Assembly: GCA_905234145.1 (NCBI GenBank)
Contig: CAJOGK010000016.1
Location: 1-62,650, forward strand
DNA: 62,650 nt
Source of the DNA: an uncultured Prevotella sp.
Lineage (GTDB): Bacteria; Bacteroidota; Bacteroidia; Bacteroidales; Bacteroidaceae
Direction of reading: 5' to 3'
Part shown: in pieces, positions 54,320 to 62,316 of the stretch
Layout: each line of letters starts with the position of its first letter
Numbering within the stretch: position 1 is the first letter of the stretch
The notes under the pieces: generated by a model
Databases searched by the model: none
What the model was told of the DNA's origin: nothing
Seen by the model: the letters and a program-made list of their open reading frames with translations, nothing else
Made by a program: the position numbers and the translations under genes

Positions 54320-56513
54320 CTTTTGTTTCTACTATAACATTTCCACCTTGTTTCAGACTACCAAAGAGAATCTCGCGCATCAGTAAGGGCTTTAGTCTCT
54401 GGGCGATGACACGATCCATCTCGCGAGCTCCGTATTCTCTGATTAAGCCTTCTTTGAGCAGCAATGCGAAAGCTTCATCGCTCAGGGTCATATTTACCTG
54501 CTTTGCAGTAAGTTTCTCTTGTAATTCGCCTAACTTCTTGCGCAGAATCAGCGTGGCCATCTCGCGATTCATATCATTAAACACCACAGTGCCAGTCAAG
54601 CGATTGATAAACTCAGGCTTAAAGGTCTTCTTAACCTGCTTCAGCATCGCCTCTCCACGAGACACTCCACCTGTAAAACCTACATTCGCCTGCCCTGCAA
54701 ACTGAGCGCCTGCATTAGAGGTCATTATCAGAATCACATTGCGGAAGTCGGCCTTTCGTCCCTTGTTGTCTGTAAGTCGGGCGTAATCCATTACCTGCAA
54801 CAAGATGTTATAAATGTCCTGATGAGCCTTCTCAATCTCGTCGAGCAGTAGCACGCAGTTAGGCGTTTTTCGAATGGCATCTGTCAATAGTCCGCCATCT
54901 TCATAACCTACATAACCAGCTGGCGAACCAATCAGTTTTGCGACTGTATGCTTCTCTGTGTATTCGCTCATGTCGAATCGTAACAAGTTGATACGTAGCT
55001 CTTTAGCTAACACTCTTGCAACTTCTGTTTTACCCACGCCAGTAGGGCCCACAAATAGCAGTGAGGCCAATGGCTTGTTGTCATCGAGCAGACCAGCTTT
55101 CGCCATCTGTACGGATTCTACCACCTGGCGGATAGCCTCATCCTGACCATAGATCTTCGATAGTAAGCGAGGTGCCAGCGACTCCAACTGCGAGTTGTCT
55201 TCATCTTCTTTCATGGCCAAGGCATCAACTTTACAGGTTTTCGCCAAAACATCGGCAATCTCTGCCTTCGACACTCTGACATCTTCCGTTTTACCTCTAA
55301 TTTCAGCACTTGCACCAGCTTCGTCTATCAAGTCGATAGCTTTATCGGGCAAGAATCGATCGTTTACATGCTTATAACTTGCATCCACAGCAAAGTCAAG
55401 GGCGCTTTCATCGTAAGTTACATGGTGGAACGACTCGTATTGGGAGCGCAACTGTCGCAGAATATGTTTCGTCTCCTCTGGCGTAGGTTCTGGAATATCG
55501 ATTTGTTGGAAACGACGCACCAAACCTTTCGATCGCGAAAAGTGACGATTGTATTCTTCGTAGGTTGTAGAACCTATAAAGCGAATACTACCTATTTCCA
55601 AATAAGGTTTCAGCATGTTCGAAGCGTCCATCGAACCTTCGCCTGTAGCACCAGCACCAACTAGGGTATGGATTTCATCGATATAGACGATATTCTTATC
55701 GCTTTTTTCTTTAATGCCATCCATAATCTGCTTGATGCGATTCTCGAAATCACCTCGATACTGAGTTCCTGCCAACAATGTACCAATATCTAGCTGATAA
55801 ATCTTACTACCCTTCAGGCGCTCTGGTACATTACCCTCTACAATCATTCTTGCTAATCCCCAAACCAATGCTGTTTTACCTACTCCTGGCTCGCCAACAT
55901 GCAAAGGATTGTTCTTATCACGTCTGCAAAGCACCTGAATCGTTCGTTCCAACTCCTGTTCGCGACCTATCAGTGGATTATGGTTCTGGTAGAGATCGTT
56001 CATACAGGTAACGAGTCGTCGCCAAGCAGCTTCATGCTTGTGTTCGCCCGTTTCTTCTTCGTCCAAACGATTGTTATATTCATAACCACTTATCAAGTCG
56101 CTTAAGAACAGGCTCTCATTATCGCCCAAAGCTTCCTTCAGCAGATAGCATGCCCACGACTCTTGCAGGTGCAGAATGCCCATCACAAGGTGGGGCACAT
56201 CCAGCGCCTGAGCACTGCTGTTGAATACCTGTTGACATGCATAGTCAATCACTTGTCCCATCTGTACAGAAGTCTCAGGCTCATATTCTTTATCTTCTGG
56301 CATCACCTCGATCTCCTCAAGTTTCTGTTCCAGATGCTCAGCCAATGTTTCTATAGAATAATAGGTGCTAATAGCCTCTTCGAAAATGTCATCGTCTACT
56401 AATATCCACAAAAAGTGTTCTGGCATTACGAACTCATGCCTGTATTCCTTGCAGCAGATCATGGTTTCATGCAGTAGTCTGGCTACACGTTTAGTCTGTT
56501 TAATAGTTGCCAT
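54294..56513 (-). CDS. clpA: ATP-dependent Clp protease, unfoldase subunit ClpA
   Basis: A two-ring AAA+ unfoldase that feeds ClpP. N-domain about 1-145, D1 Walker A GEPGVGKTA, Walker B IVYIDEIHTLVGAG, D2 Walker A GPTGVGKTE, Walker B LLLDEIEKAH, and a VGF loop (ANVGFTGG) in the position of the ClpP-docking tripeptide. The middle domain of ClpB is absent and length 739 matches ClpA. Two bases separate it from clpS. Confidence 0.95.
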   Translation of the reverse strand: MATIKQTKRVARLLHETMICCKEYRHEFVMPEHFLWILVDDDIFEEAISTYYSIETLAEHLEQKLEEIEVMPEDKEYEPETSVQMGQVIDYACQQVFNSSAQALDVPHLVMGILHLQESWACYLLKEALGDNESLFLSDLISGYEYNNRLDEEETGEHKHEAAWRRLVTCMNDLYQNHNPLIGREQELERTIQVLCRRDKNNPLHVGEPGVGKTALVWGLARMIVEGNVPERLKGSKIYQLDIGTLLAGTQYRGDFENRIKQIMDGIKEKSDKNIVYIDEIHTLVGAGATGEGSMDASNMLKPYLEIGSIRFIGSTTYEEYNRHFSRSKGLVRRFQQIDIPEPTPEETKHILRQLRSQYESFHHVTYDESALDFAVDASYKHVNDRFLPDKAIDLIDEAGASAEIRGKTEDVRVSKAEIADVLAKTCKVDALAMKEDEDNSQLESLAPRLLSKIYGQDEAIRQVVESVQMAKAGLLDDNKPLASLLFVGPTGVGKTEVARVLAKELRINLLRFDMSEYTEKHTVAKLIGSPAGYVGYEDGGLLTDAIRKTPNCVLLLDEIEKAHQDIYNILLQVMDYARLTDNKGRKADFRNVILIMTSNAGAQFAGQANVGFTGGVSRGEAMLKQVKKTFKPEFINRLTGTVVFNDMNREMATLILRKKLGELQEKLTAKQVNMTLSDEAFALLLKEGLIREYGAREMDRVIAQRLKPLLMREILFGSLKQGGNVIVETKDGGFSIRQ

Positions 56514-56515
56514 AA

Positions 56516-56824
56516 TTACTCTTTTTCTGGTTCAACGGTTAAACGAAGTGGGAATCCTGCCTCACGGGCCATATTTGTGGCCTTCAATGTTTTCGAGGTT
56601 GCCACGTCAAAGCTATAGATACCAACCACAGCTTTGTCAGAGTGGTGTACCTTAAGCATCAGTGCTTCAGCCTCTGCCTCACTCTTTAAAAACACCTGCG
56701 TTAGGATTTTCACCACGAATTCCATCGTTGTGAAATCATCATTATAGATGGTCACTTTGTATCGTCTCGGCTCTTTCAGATTCGTACGTTGCCGCTCTCT
56801 TGTAGCTGATTGTTCTTTTGCCAT
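56516..56824 (-). CDS. clpS: ClpA adaptor for N-degrons
   Basis: Binds N-terminal Leu, Phe, Tyr or Trp and delivers such proteins to ClpA. The 102-residue protein contains KVTIYNDDFTTMEFVV, with the NDD-x3-M substrate pocket motif, and HHSDKAVVGIY. An ORF extends to 56854, but that lies over the promoter box, so ATG 56824 (MAKEQSA) is preferred. First gene of the operon clpS-clpA-aat. Confidence 0.93.
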   Translation of the reverse strand: MAKEQSATRERQRTNLKEPRRYKVTIYNDDFTTMEFVVKILTQVFLKSEAEAEALMLKVHHSDKAVVGIYSFDVATSKTLKATNMAREAGFPLRLTVEPEKE

Positions 56825-56851
56825 GATTTGCAATTCTATGATTATCAAGTG

Positions 56852-56859
56852 CAAAATTA
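56852..56859 (-). promoter_or_regulatory. -7 promoter box of the clpS-clpA-aat operon
   Basis: TAATTTTG on the minus strand, 27 bp before the ATG at 56824. Confidence 0.6.
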
Positions 56860-56936
56860 GTGTAAAATTTCGATTTAGAGAAGAGAAATAGAAATTAAAT
56901 TCTGTAAAAAACTTGTGGGAATGGATTTTTATCTGT

Positions 56937-56944
56937 ATATTTGC
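56937..56944 (+). promoter_or_regulatory. -7 promoter box of the rubrerythrin gene
   Basis: TATATTTG, about 53 bp before the ATG. Confidence 0.6.
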
Positions 56945-56997
56945 AGACGTGATAAGTAGAATTCTTATTATTAATAACTAAAAAGACAAATACGATT

Positions 56998-57555
56998 ATG
57001 AAGAAAAAGTTTATTTGCGCCGTTTGTGGATATATCTATGAAGGCGATGCAGCTCCTGAAAAGTGTCCAATTTGTAAGGCTCCAGCCAGCAAGTTCTCTG
57101 AACTGAAGGATGAGGGCGAAACCACTTATGCTACTGTACATCGCATTGGCGACGGTAAGCCAGAGGGTGTTTCACAGGAGATGATTGACGATTTGCGTAA
57201 CCATTTTAATGGCGAGTGTGGTGAGGTAGGTATGTATCTGGCAATGGCTCGTCAGGCTGATCGTGAGGGTTATCCTGAGATTGCTGAGGCATTTAAGCGT
57301 TATGCTTTTGAGGAGGCAGATCATGCTTCTCGTTTCGCTGAGTTGCTCGGTGAGTGCGTTTGGGATACCAAGACCAATCTGGAGAAGCGTGCAGCTGCTG
57401 AGGCTGGTGCTTGCGAGGATAAGTTCCGTATCGCAAAGAACGCAAAGGCTGCTGGTTTCGATGCAATCCACGACACTGTTCACGAGATGGCAAAGGACGA
57501 GGCACGTCATGGTGCAGGCTTTGCTGGACTGCTGAAACGCTATTTCGGTAAGTAA
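56998..57555 (+). CDS. Rubrerythrin with N-terminal rubredoxin domain (reverse rubrerythrin type)
   Basis: A 185-residue peroxide-reducing protein for oxidative-stress defence in anaerobes. The rubredoxin-like iron site is at the N-terminus (Cys7, Cys10, Cys23, Cys26), the reverse of classical rubrerythrin. The ferritin-like four-helix domain carries the diiron ligands in [30 protein letters not shown] and [10 protein letters not shown]. It likely takes electrons from NADH via a partner to reduce H2O2. Single gene with its own promoter and terminator. Confidence 0.93.
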   Translation: MKKKFICAVCGYIYEGDAAPEKCPICKAPASKFSELKDEGETTYATVHRIGDGKPEGVSQEMIDDLRNHFNGECGEVGMYLAMARQADREGYPEIAEAFKRYAFEEADHASRFAELLGECVWDTKTNLEKRAAAEAGACEDKFRIAKNAKAAGFDAIHDTVHEMAKDEARHGAGFAGLLKRYFGK

Positions 57556-57576
57556 TTGCACAATAAATCGATAGAG

Positions 57577-57615
57577 AATCCGTTTTATCATTACGATGAA
57601 ACGGATTTTTTATTT
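57577..57615 (+). terminator. Terminator after rubrerythrin that contains the start codon of the next gene
   Basis: AATCCGTTT (57577-57585) and AAACGGATT (57599-57607) form a 9-bp stem followed by five T. The ATG of the lipoprotein gene (57596-57598) lies in the loop next to the 3' arm. Confidence 0.75.
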
Positions 57616-58895
57616 TCTGATACTCCTGATGGTGGTTGCTTGTAAAGACGATGATTCGTTTTCTGCAAGTTCCAGTTGATACCCTGAAACTCGACACCGT
57701 TTTCAGTCGTACCCCTTCGTCGACTTATTCATTCTGGGTATATAATCGCCACGATGATGGCATCCGTCTGCAAAGTGTCAGATTAAGAAGAGGCAATCAG
57801 TCGGGCTATCGTGTGAATGTGGATGGTATTTATCTCGATAATGCCAATGGAGCTCAGACCAACGATGTGGAAATCAGAAAGAAGGACAGTGTCCTCGTAT
57901 TTGTAGAACTAACAGCACCAGAGGTTTATAAAGATACCCCCACATTGCTAGAAGACGATTTGCTTTTTTTGCTTGAGAGTGGGACAGAACAGAAGGTGCT
58001 TTTGCAGGCTTGGGCTTGGGATGCCATTAAGCTTTATTCGCCAGTAATTGAGAAAGATTCTGTGATTGCCTCGCGCGTACCTTATATAATATATGGAGAC
58101 ATGACGATAAAGGAGGGGGCAAAGCTTACTATCCGAAACACCTCGTTATATTTTCATGCAGGTTCAGGCTTAGAGGTATATGGTAGTCTGAATACAGAAA
58201 ATTGTCTGATGCGTGGTGATCGTTTAGACCGCATGTTCTCTTATCTGCCTTACGATCGTATCAGTGGTCAATGGAAGGGTATTCATTTGTATGCCTCTTC
58301 AAAGGGTAATTTACTCATCGATACAGAAATACGAAATCCGGAATATGGTATCATCTGCGACTCAGCATCAATCGACGATGCTTATCGTCTCAGGATGCTA
58401 AGGTGTATAGTTCATAATTGTAAGGGTGCTGGTGTAGAACTAAATCAAACTTATGCACTTTTGGAGAATTGTCAGCTAACAAATACCTTAGGTGATTGTT
58501 TGAAGGTGTCAGGTGGTCATGCAGAAATCCAATATTGTACAATAGCCCAGTTTTATCCTTTCTCAGCTAATCGAGGTGCTGCATTGTATCTTACTAACCA
58601 GTATGCGCCTTTGGAACGCTTTATTTGTGAGGGAAGTATCATTACTGGGTATGAAGAGGATGTGGTAATGGGGTCACAAAAGGGCGAAGGTGTAGCTTTC
58701 AACTACAGTTTTAATAACTGTTTGTTACGTACGCCAAAGGTTGATGATGCAGAGCATTATAACGACATTATCTGGGAATCGATGAACGATTCCATACAAG
58801 GCACTAAACATTTTGTGACGATTGACGAGGAAAATCTCTATTACGATTTCCACCTCGTACCAGAATCGCCAGCTGTAGGTTTGGGATGCTATTAG
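57596..58895 (+). CDS. Lipoprotein with parallel beta-helix repeats, frameshifted just after the signal peptide
   Basis: The ATG at 57596 opens MKRIFYFLILLMVVACKDDDSF, a lipoprotein signal with lipobox VVAC. That frame stops at 57675 after ASSS. The mature protein continues in another frame from about 57672 (VDTLKLDTVFSRTPSSTYSFWVYN) for ~410 residues to 58895. Relatives read ...S-x-RLTF-VDT..., so about five residues (NRLTF-like) seem missing. Beta-helix features include KEGAKLTIRN, GSGLEVYGSLN, GYEEDVVMGSQ with regular hydrophobic rungs. It is a surface lipoprotein of unknown function common in Bacteroidales. Any start within 57636-57660 would lack a signal peptide. Confidence 0.75.
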
Positions 58896-59365
58896 AACTC
58901 AGAGAAAGTGAGGGGCATCAGTTCCTTGATTCCATCAATCACGTAGACATGCTTCTGTCCGTAGAGCAAAATGCGGATAGGACTTCCTGCACGTGTTTCT
59001 GACTCAATGATTACCTGGCGGCAACTGCCACAAGGGCCAACAGGCTCTTCTACCAAATTACCATCTGTGCTACGAGCTGCTATCGCTAACATTCTTACAG
59101 GCACATTTGGATACTGGGCACCAGCAGAAAATAAGGCTGTACGCTCTGCACAAAGGCCAGAAGGATAAGCGGCATTTTCCTGATTACAGCCTATTATCTC
59201 AACGCCATTGCCAAGTAGGACACAAGCACCCACATGAAACTTAGAGTAGGGGGCATAACTGCGGTTTGTACCTTCAATGGCCAATTCTATCAGATGCTGC
59301 TCTTCTTGGGTTAATTCCTCCATCTGGCAGACCTTAATCACAGATTTCAGTTCAAGTTCCTTCAT
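58892..59365 (-). CDS. cdd: Cytidine deaminase
   Basis: Deaminates cytidine and deoxycytidine to uridine forms for pyrimidine salvage. The 157-residue protein shows the zinc site Cys72-Ala-Glu74 (LCAERTALF) and PCGSC with Cys112 and Cys115; SKFHVGACVL and NQENAAYPSG contact the nucleoside. Length fits the homotetrameric class. It is convergent with the lipoprotein gene, overlapping by 4 bp. Confidence 0.95.
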   Translation of the reverse strand: MKELELKSVIKVCQMEELTQEEQHLIELAIEGTNRSYAPYSKFHVGACVLLGNGVEIIGCNQENAAYPSGLCAERTALFSAGAQYPNVPVRMLAIAARSTDGNLVEEPVGPCGSCRQVIIESETRAGSPIRILLYGQKHVYVIDGIKELMPLTFSEF

Positions 59366-59384
59366 AAAATGCGATATTTTTCGG

Positions 59385-59392
59385 CAAATTTA
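59385..59392 (-). promoter_or_regulatory. -7 promoter box of cdd
   Basis: TAAATTTG on the minus strand, 19 bp before the ATG at 59365. Confidence 0.55.
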
Positions 59393-59414
59393 CTAATAAT
59401 TCAAGAGAAATCAC

Positions 59415-59422
59415 TACTTTTG
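59415..59422 (+). promoter_or_regulatory. -7 promoter box of the glucosaminidase gene
   Basis: TACTTTTG, 18 bp before ATG 59441; it rules out the longer ORF starting at 59369. Confidence 0.65.
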
Positions 59423-59440
59423 CACAGAAATATCAGATTT

Positions 59441-60343
59441 ATGAGGAAATTTTGTATTATTATAGGCCTTTTCTTGTCATTAGGCATGCAAGGCCAATCA
59501 CAATGGAACCAAACTTATCAGCAATATATCGACCAATATAAGGACATTGCTATCGAGCAGATGCACCGTTACCATATTCCTGCTTCGATTACTTTGGCTC
59601 AAGGTCTTTTTGAGAGTGCTGCAGGAAGAAGTGATTTGGCTCGTAAAGGTAATAATCACTTTGGAATTAAATGTAATGGTTGGACAGGTCGTGCCGTATA
59701 TCATGATGATGATGCCAAGAATGAATGTTTTCGTGCCTATGATTCAGCCTATGAGTCGTATGAGGATCATTCAAAATTCCTTGTAGGTCGTAAGCGTTAC
59801 AGTAATTTGTTTAAATTGAAAACCAACGACTATAAGGGTTGGGCGCATGGCTTGAAGGCTGCCGGTTATGCCACGAATCCTCAGTATGCCTACCGTTTGA
59901 TAGATATTATTCAATTGTACAAGCTCTATAAATATGATGAGGGCAAAGGCTATAGTAAGTTTCTTGCCAAACATTCAAAGCATTCTGCAGGTGGTGAGCC
60001 ACATGTCATCAAGACCTTTAATAAGAACTATTATATGATAGCCCGACGTGGAGATACCTTTAAGAGTATTGGCGAAGAGGTTGGTATCAGTTATCGTAAA
60101 ATAGCAAAATATAATGAGCGCGATAAACGAGATGTTCTTGAAGAAGGCGAAATAGTATGGTTGAAGAAGAAGCAGCGTAAGGCGCCTAAAGATTATAAGG
60201 GCAGACTGCACTATGTACGTCAGGGTGAATCTATGTATATCATAGCTCAGAACTATGGTATCAGGCTGAAGAATCTATATAAGATGAACCACATGTCGCC
60301 TGATTATCAAATAAAGGTAGGAGATGCATTACGGCTGAGATAA
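59441..60343 (+). CDS. Exported peptidoglycan glucosaminidase (GH73) with two LysM domains
   Basis: A 300-residue cell-wall hydrolase. Signal peptide (cut near GMQGQS), then a GH73/glucosaminidase domain (about 25-170) with HRYHIPASITLAQGLFESAAG (quoted as IPASITLAQGLFESAAG) holding the catalytic Glu, and NNHFGIKCNGWTG. Two LysM repeats follow, YYMIARRGDTFKSIGEEVGIS (about 200-245) and HYVRQGESMYIIAQNYGI (about 255-300). It probably trims peptidoglycan in growth or division. It ends at a perfect terminator. Confidence 0.92.
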   Translation: MRKFCIIIGLFLSLGMQGQSQWNQTYQQYIDQYKDIAIEQMHRYHIPASITLAQGLFESAAGRSDLARKGNNHFGIKCNGWTGRAVYHDDDAKNECFRAYDSAYESYEDHSKFLVGRKRYSNLFKLKTNDYKGWAHGLKAAGYATNPQYAYRLIDIIQLYKLYKYDEGKGYSKFLAKHSKHSAGGEPHVIKTFNKNYYMIARRGDTFKSIGEEVGISYRKIAKYNERDKRDVLEEGEIVWLKKKQRKAPKDYKGRLHYVRQGESMYIIAQNYGIRLKNLYKMNHMSPDYQIKVGDALRLR

Positions 60344-60361
60344 CTCTCAGCCGTAATTTTT
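60331..60361 (+). terminator. Terminator of the glucosaminidase gene
   Basis: ACGGCTGAGA and TCTCAGCCGT form a perfect 10-bp stem with a 4-nt loop followed by AATTTTT; the stop codon lies in the stem. It may also end the converging tRNA operon. Confidence 0.9.
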
Positions 60362-60367
60362 GAGCAG

Positions 60368-60438
60368 AGCGGAATACGGGAATCGAACCCGCCTCCCAGG
60401 CTTGGGAAGCCCGTGCACTACCGATGTGCTAATTAAGA
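60368..60438 (-). tRNA. tRNA-Gly (anticodon CCC) with damaged 5' acceptor strand
   Basis: D arm GCAC..GTGC, anticodon loop TTCCCAA, T arm with TTCGATT, and 3' acceptor strand ATTCCGC are all normal. The 5' strand should be GCGGAAT, but only AAT is present; the preceding bases read ATCTT and cannot pair. The four missing GCGG bases suggest a short deletion at 60434/60435. As written the tRNA would not fold or be processed properly. Confidence 0.75.
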
Positions 60439-60452
60439 TCTCTGATTTTATG

Positions 60453-60525
<73 letters not shown>

Positions 60526-60539
60526 AACCTTTTGCCTTG

Positions 60540-60612
60540 TACACCCGCAGGGGCTCGAACCCTGGACACCCTGATTAAGAGTCAGGTGCTCTACCAACTG
60601 AGCTACGGGTGC
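60540..60612 (-). tRNA. tRNA-Lys (anticodon CTT), copy 2
   Basis: A cloverleaf with acceptor GCACCCG/CGGGTGT (G.U first pair), anticodon loop CTCTTAA and T loop TTCGAGC. Identical to the copy at 60663-60735. Confidence 0.93.
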
Positions 60613-60662
60613 ATCTCACAATGTGCTTTCAAAAAGAAAGGAGGTTCTCTTGCCTCCTTTTG

Positions 60663-60735
60663 TACACCCGCAGGGGCTCGAACCCTGGACACCCTGATTA
60701 AGAGTCAGGTGCTCTACCAACTGAGCTACGGGTGC
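60663..60735 (-). tRNA. tRNA-Lys (anticodon CTT), copy 1
   Basis: The promoter-proximal copy of two identical tRNA-Lys genes, separated by a 50-bp spacer holding an AGGAGG..CCTCCT inverted repeat. First gene of the tRNA operon Lys-Lys-Thr-Gly on the minus strand. Confidence 0.93.
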
Positions 60736-60755
60736 ATCTTTTTGTTTTGCGGGTG

Positions 60756-60763
60756 CAAAGGTA
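60756..60763 (-). promoter_or_regulatory. -7 promoter box of the tRNA operon
   Basis: TACCTTTG on the minus strand, 20 bp before tRNA-Lys copy 1. Confidence 0.7.
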
Positions 60764-60834
60764 CTAACTTTTTTTGAATCCACCAAATTTTTTATTGTTT
60801 TTCTTTAAAAAAGTTAGTGCCTTTGCCTTATTCT

Positions 60835-62316
60835 TTATTGTCGGGTACTATGAAAGCCCTCAATATTCTCATAACGACGCAGCATCATACGTTTATAAAT
60901 GTTACGAATCCAAATAGGATGGGTTATTATAAAAGCAAGTCCCACAATGCACATGAATATATATGTTTTGGTAAGACCAACCAGTAAATAGCCTATGCCT
61001 GTAATGGCGATAGGTCCAAGCAAGGCAAATAGTTCTATAAAGATCTGCATGCCATTTTCAAAGTTTCCTTTTGCTGTTACTTTGAGTTGCAAGGGGATGG
61101 TCTGTTTGTTGTATACTGCCAATTGGAAGATAATGAAATGAAGGAATCCTGATGTTAAAAGCATATATGCTAGAAGCATCAGCAAAGTGAATTTTCCTTC
61201 AAATACTGCAGGCAGCATAATGAGGAAAGGTATAATCAATACCAAACTGTAGAACCAGAACTTGGCTTCCAATAGCGCAATGATATTCTCTCTATGCATC
61301 ATCAACAAGTCGATGTAATTACCTTCTTGCCCCATAATCTTTATCAAGGCTGTCATGCCATATATAGCGAAACAATAGAGACACCAGAAATTTTGCATCA
61401 ATTCGTTATCATACATATTGGTATAAGCAACAAGAGACGAGAAAACGACAATCAAGGCAAGGCTCATGATGCAGCGGCTTTTCATCGTCTTATTGCGGAG
61501 GTTCGACTTGATCTCGATCTTCAGATATTCGCCCACTAGTCCAAATCTCTCAAGGAACTTAAATTGTGATACGTGCTTAAGTGCCTTTTCCTTTTTCTTG
61601 GAAATCTCCTCATAGACGAATTTGAACTGGAAAAATCTATTGATAAAGAAAAGACCAACAATAATCACCAGTAATATGGGTAAGAAAAACCATGATGTAC
61701 CGATACTTGAGTAGGTATTAATCATCCTGTCGAATGTGCTTTCCTTCAGTTTAATCATTAATGGAATGAAAGGAAGAGCATAGAGAACCAATGCAGGGAT
61801 CATCCATAAGACCTTTCTGTTGATAAGGGTTCGGAAAAAGAGATAAATCTGACTATTGAGGATGATTAACAATTCAGCGGTGAACAATTCAAGTAGCACC
61901 ATTCCCCATGTTTCGCCTGCTATCAGAATGATAATCGAATAGGGGATGAACATGCATAACCATAGTAAATTGTAGCCACTGATATGCTCAGAAACCAAAA
62001 AGCACTCGATAGCTGTATATCTGGATATTGGTTGCAATATATAAGGTTTTACCATCATTCCTGGTGTGGTTTGTACAATAAAACGAAGCAAAAAGTCGAT
62101 AGCCATCCAGATGGGTGCAAAGGCAATCATTATTCCTGCTTCACCTTTTGCAGCCGTACCGATAATGGCGCCATACATAATTAAATAGGTGGCAAAGAAT
62201 CCACCACCTATATATATAAGGGCTTTGGCCCATTTGTTTTGCTCGAAAGCAGGACTGCGCTTATAACTCAGATTGGTATTCTTGCGCAGGAGTTTATATA
62301 ATTGAAACTTGTTCAT
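60835..62316 (-). CDS. DUF5687 family integral membrane protein
   Basis: A 493-residue protein with about ten to twelve hydrophobic segments, including IYIGGGFFATYLIMYGAIIG (about 33-52) and a cluster at the C-terminus. The start MNKFQLYKLLRKNTNLSYKR and the central charged loop EEISKKKEKALKHVSQF fit DUF5687, which behaves like an ABC-2-type permease usually next to an ATPase gene. No ATPase is in view. Its ATG overlaps the ancestral stop of the LolA-like gene (ATGA), so the two are coupled. Confidence 0.8.
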   Translation of the reverse strand: MNKFQLYKLLRKNTNLSYKRSPAFEQNKWAKALIYIGGGFFATYLIMYGAIIGTAAKGEAGIMIAFAPIWMAIDFLLRFIVQTTPGMMVKPYILQPISRYTAIECFLVSEHISGYNLLWLCMFIPYSIIILIAGETWGMVLLELFTAELLIILNSQIYLFFRTLINRKVLWMIPALVLYALPFIPLMIKLKESTFDRMINTYSSIGTSWFFLPILLVIIVGLFFINRFFQFKFVYEEISKKKEKALKHVSQFKFLERFGLVGEYLKIEIKSNLRNKTMKSRCIMSLALIVVFSSLVAYTNMYDNELMQNFWCLYCFAIYGMTALIKIMGQEGNYIDLLMMHRENIIALLEAKFWFYSLVLIIPFLIMLPAVFEGKFTLLMLLAYMLLTSGFLHFIIFQLAVYNKQTIPLQLKVTAKGNFENGMQIFIELFALLGPIAITGIGYLLVGLTKTYIFMCIVGLAFIITHPIWIRNIYKRMMLRRYENIEGFHSTRQ

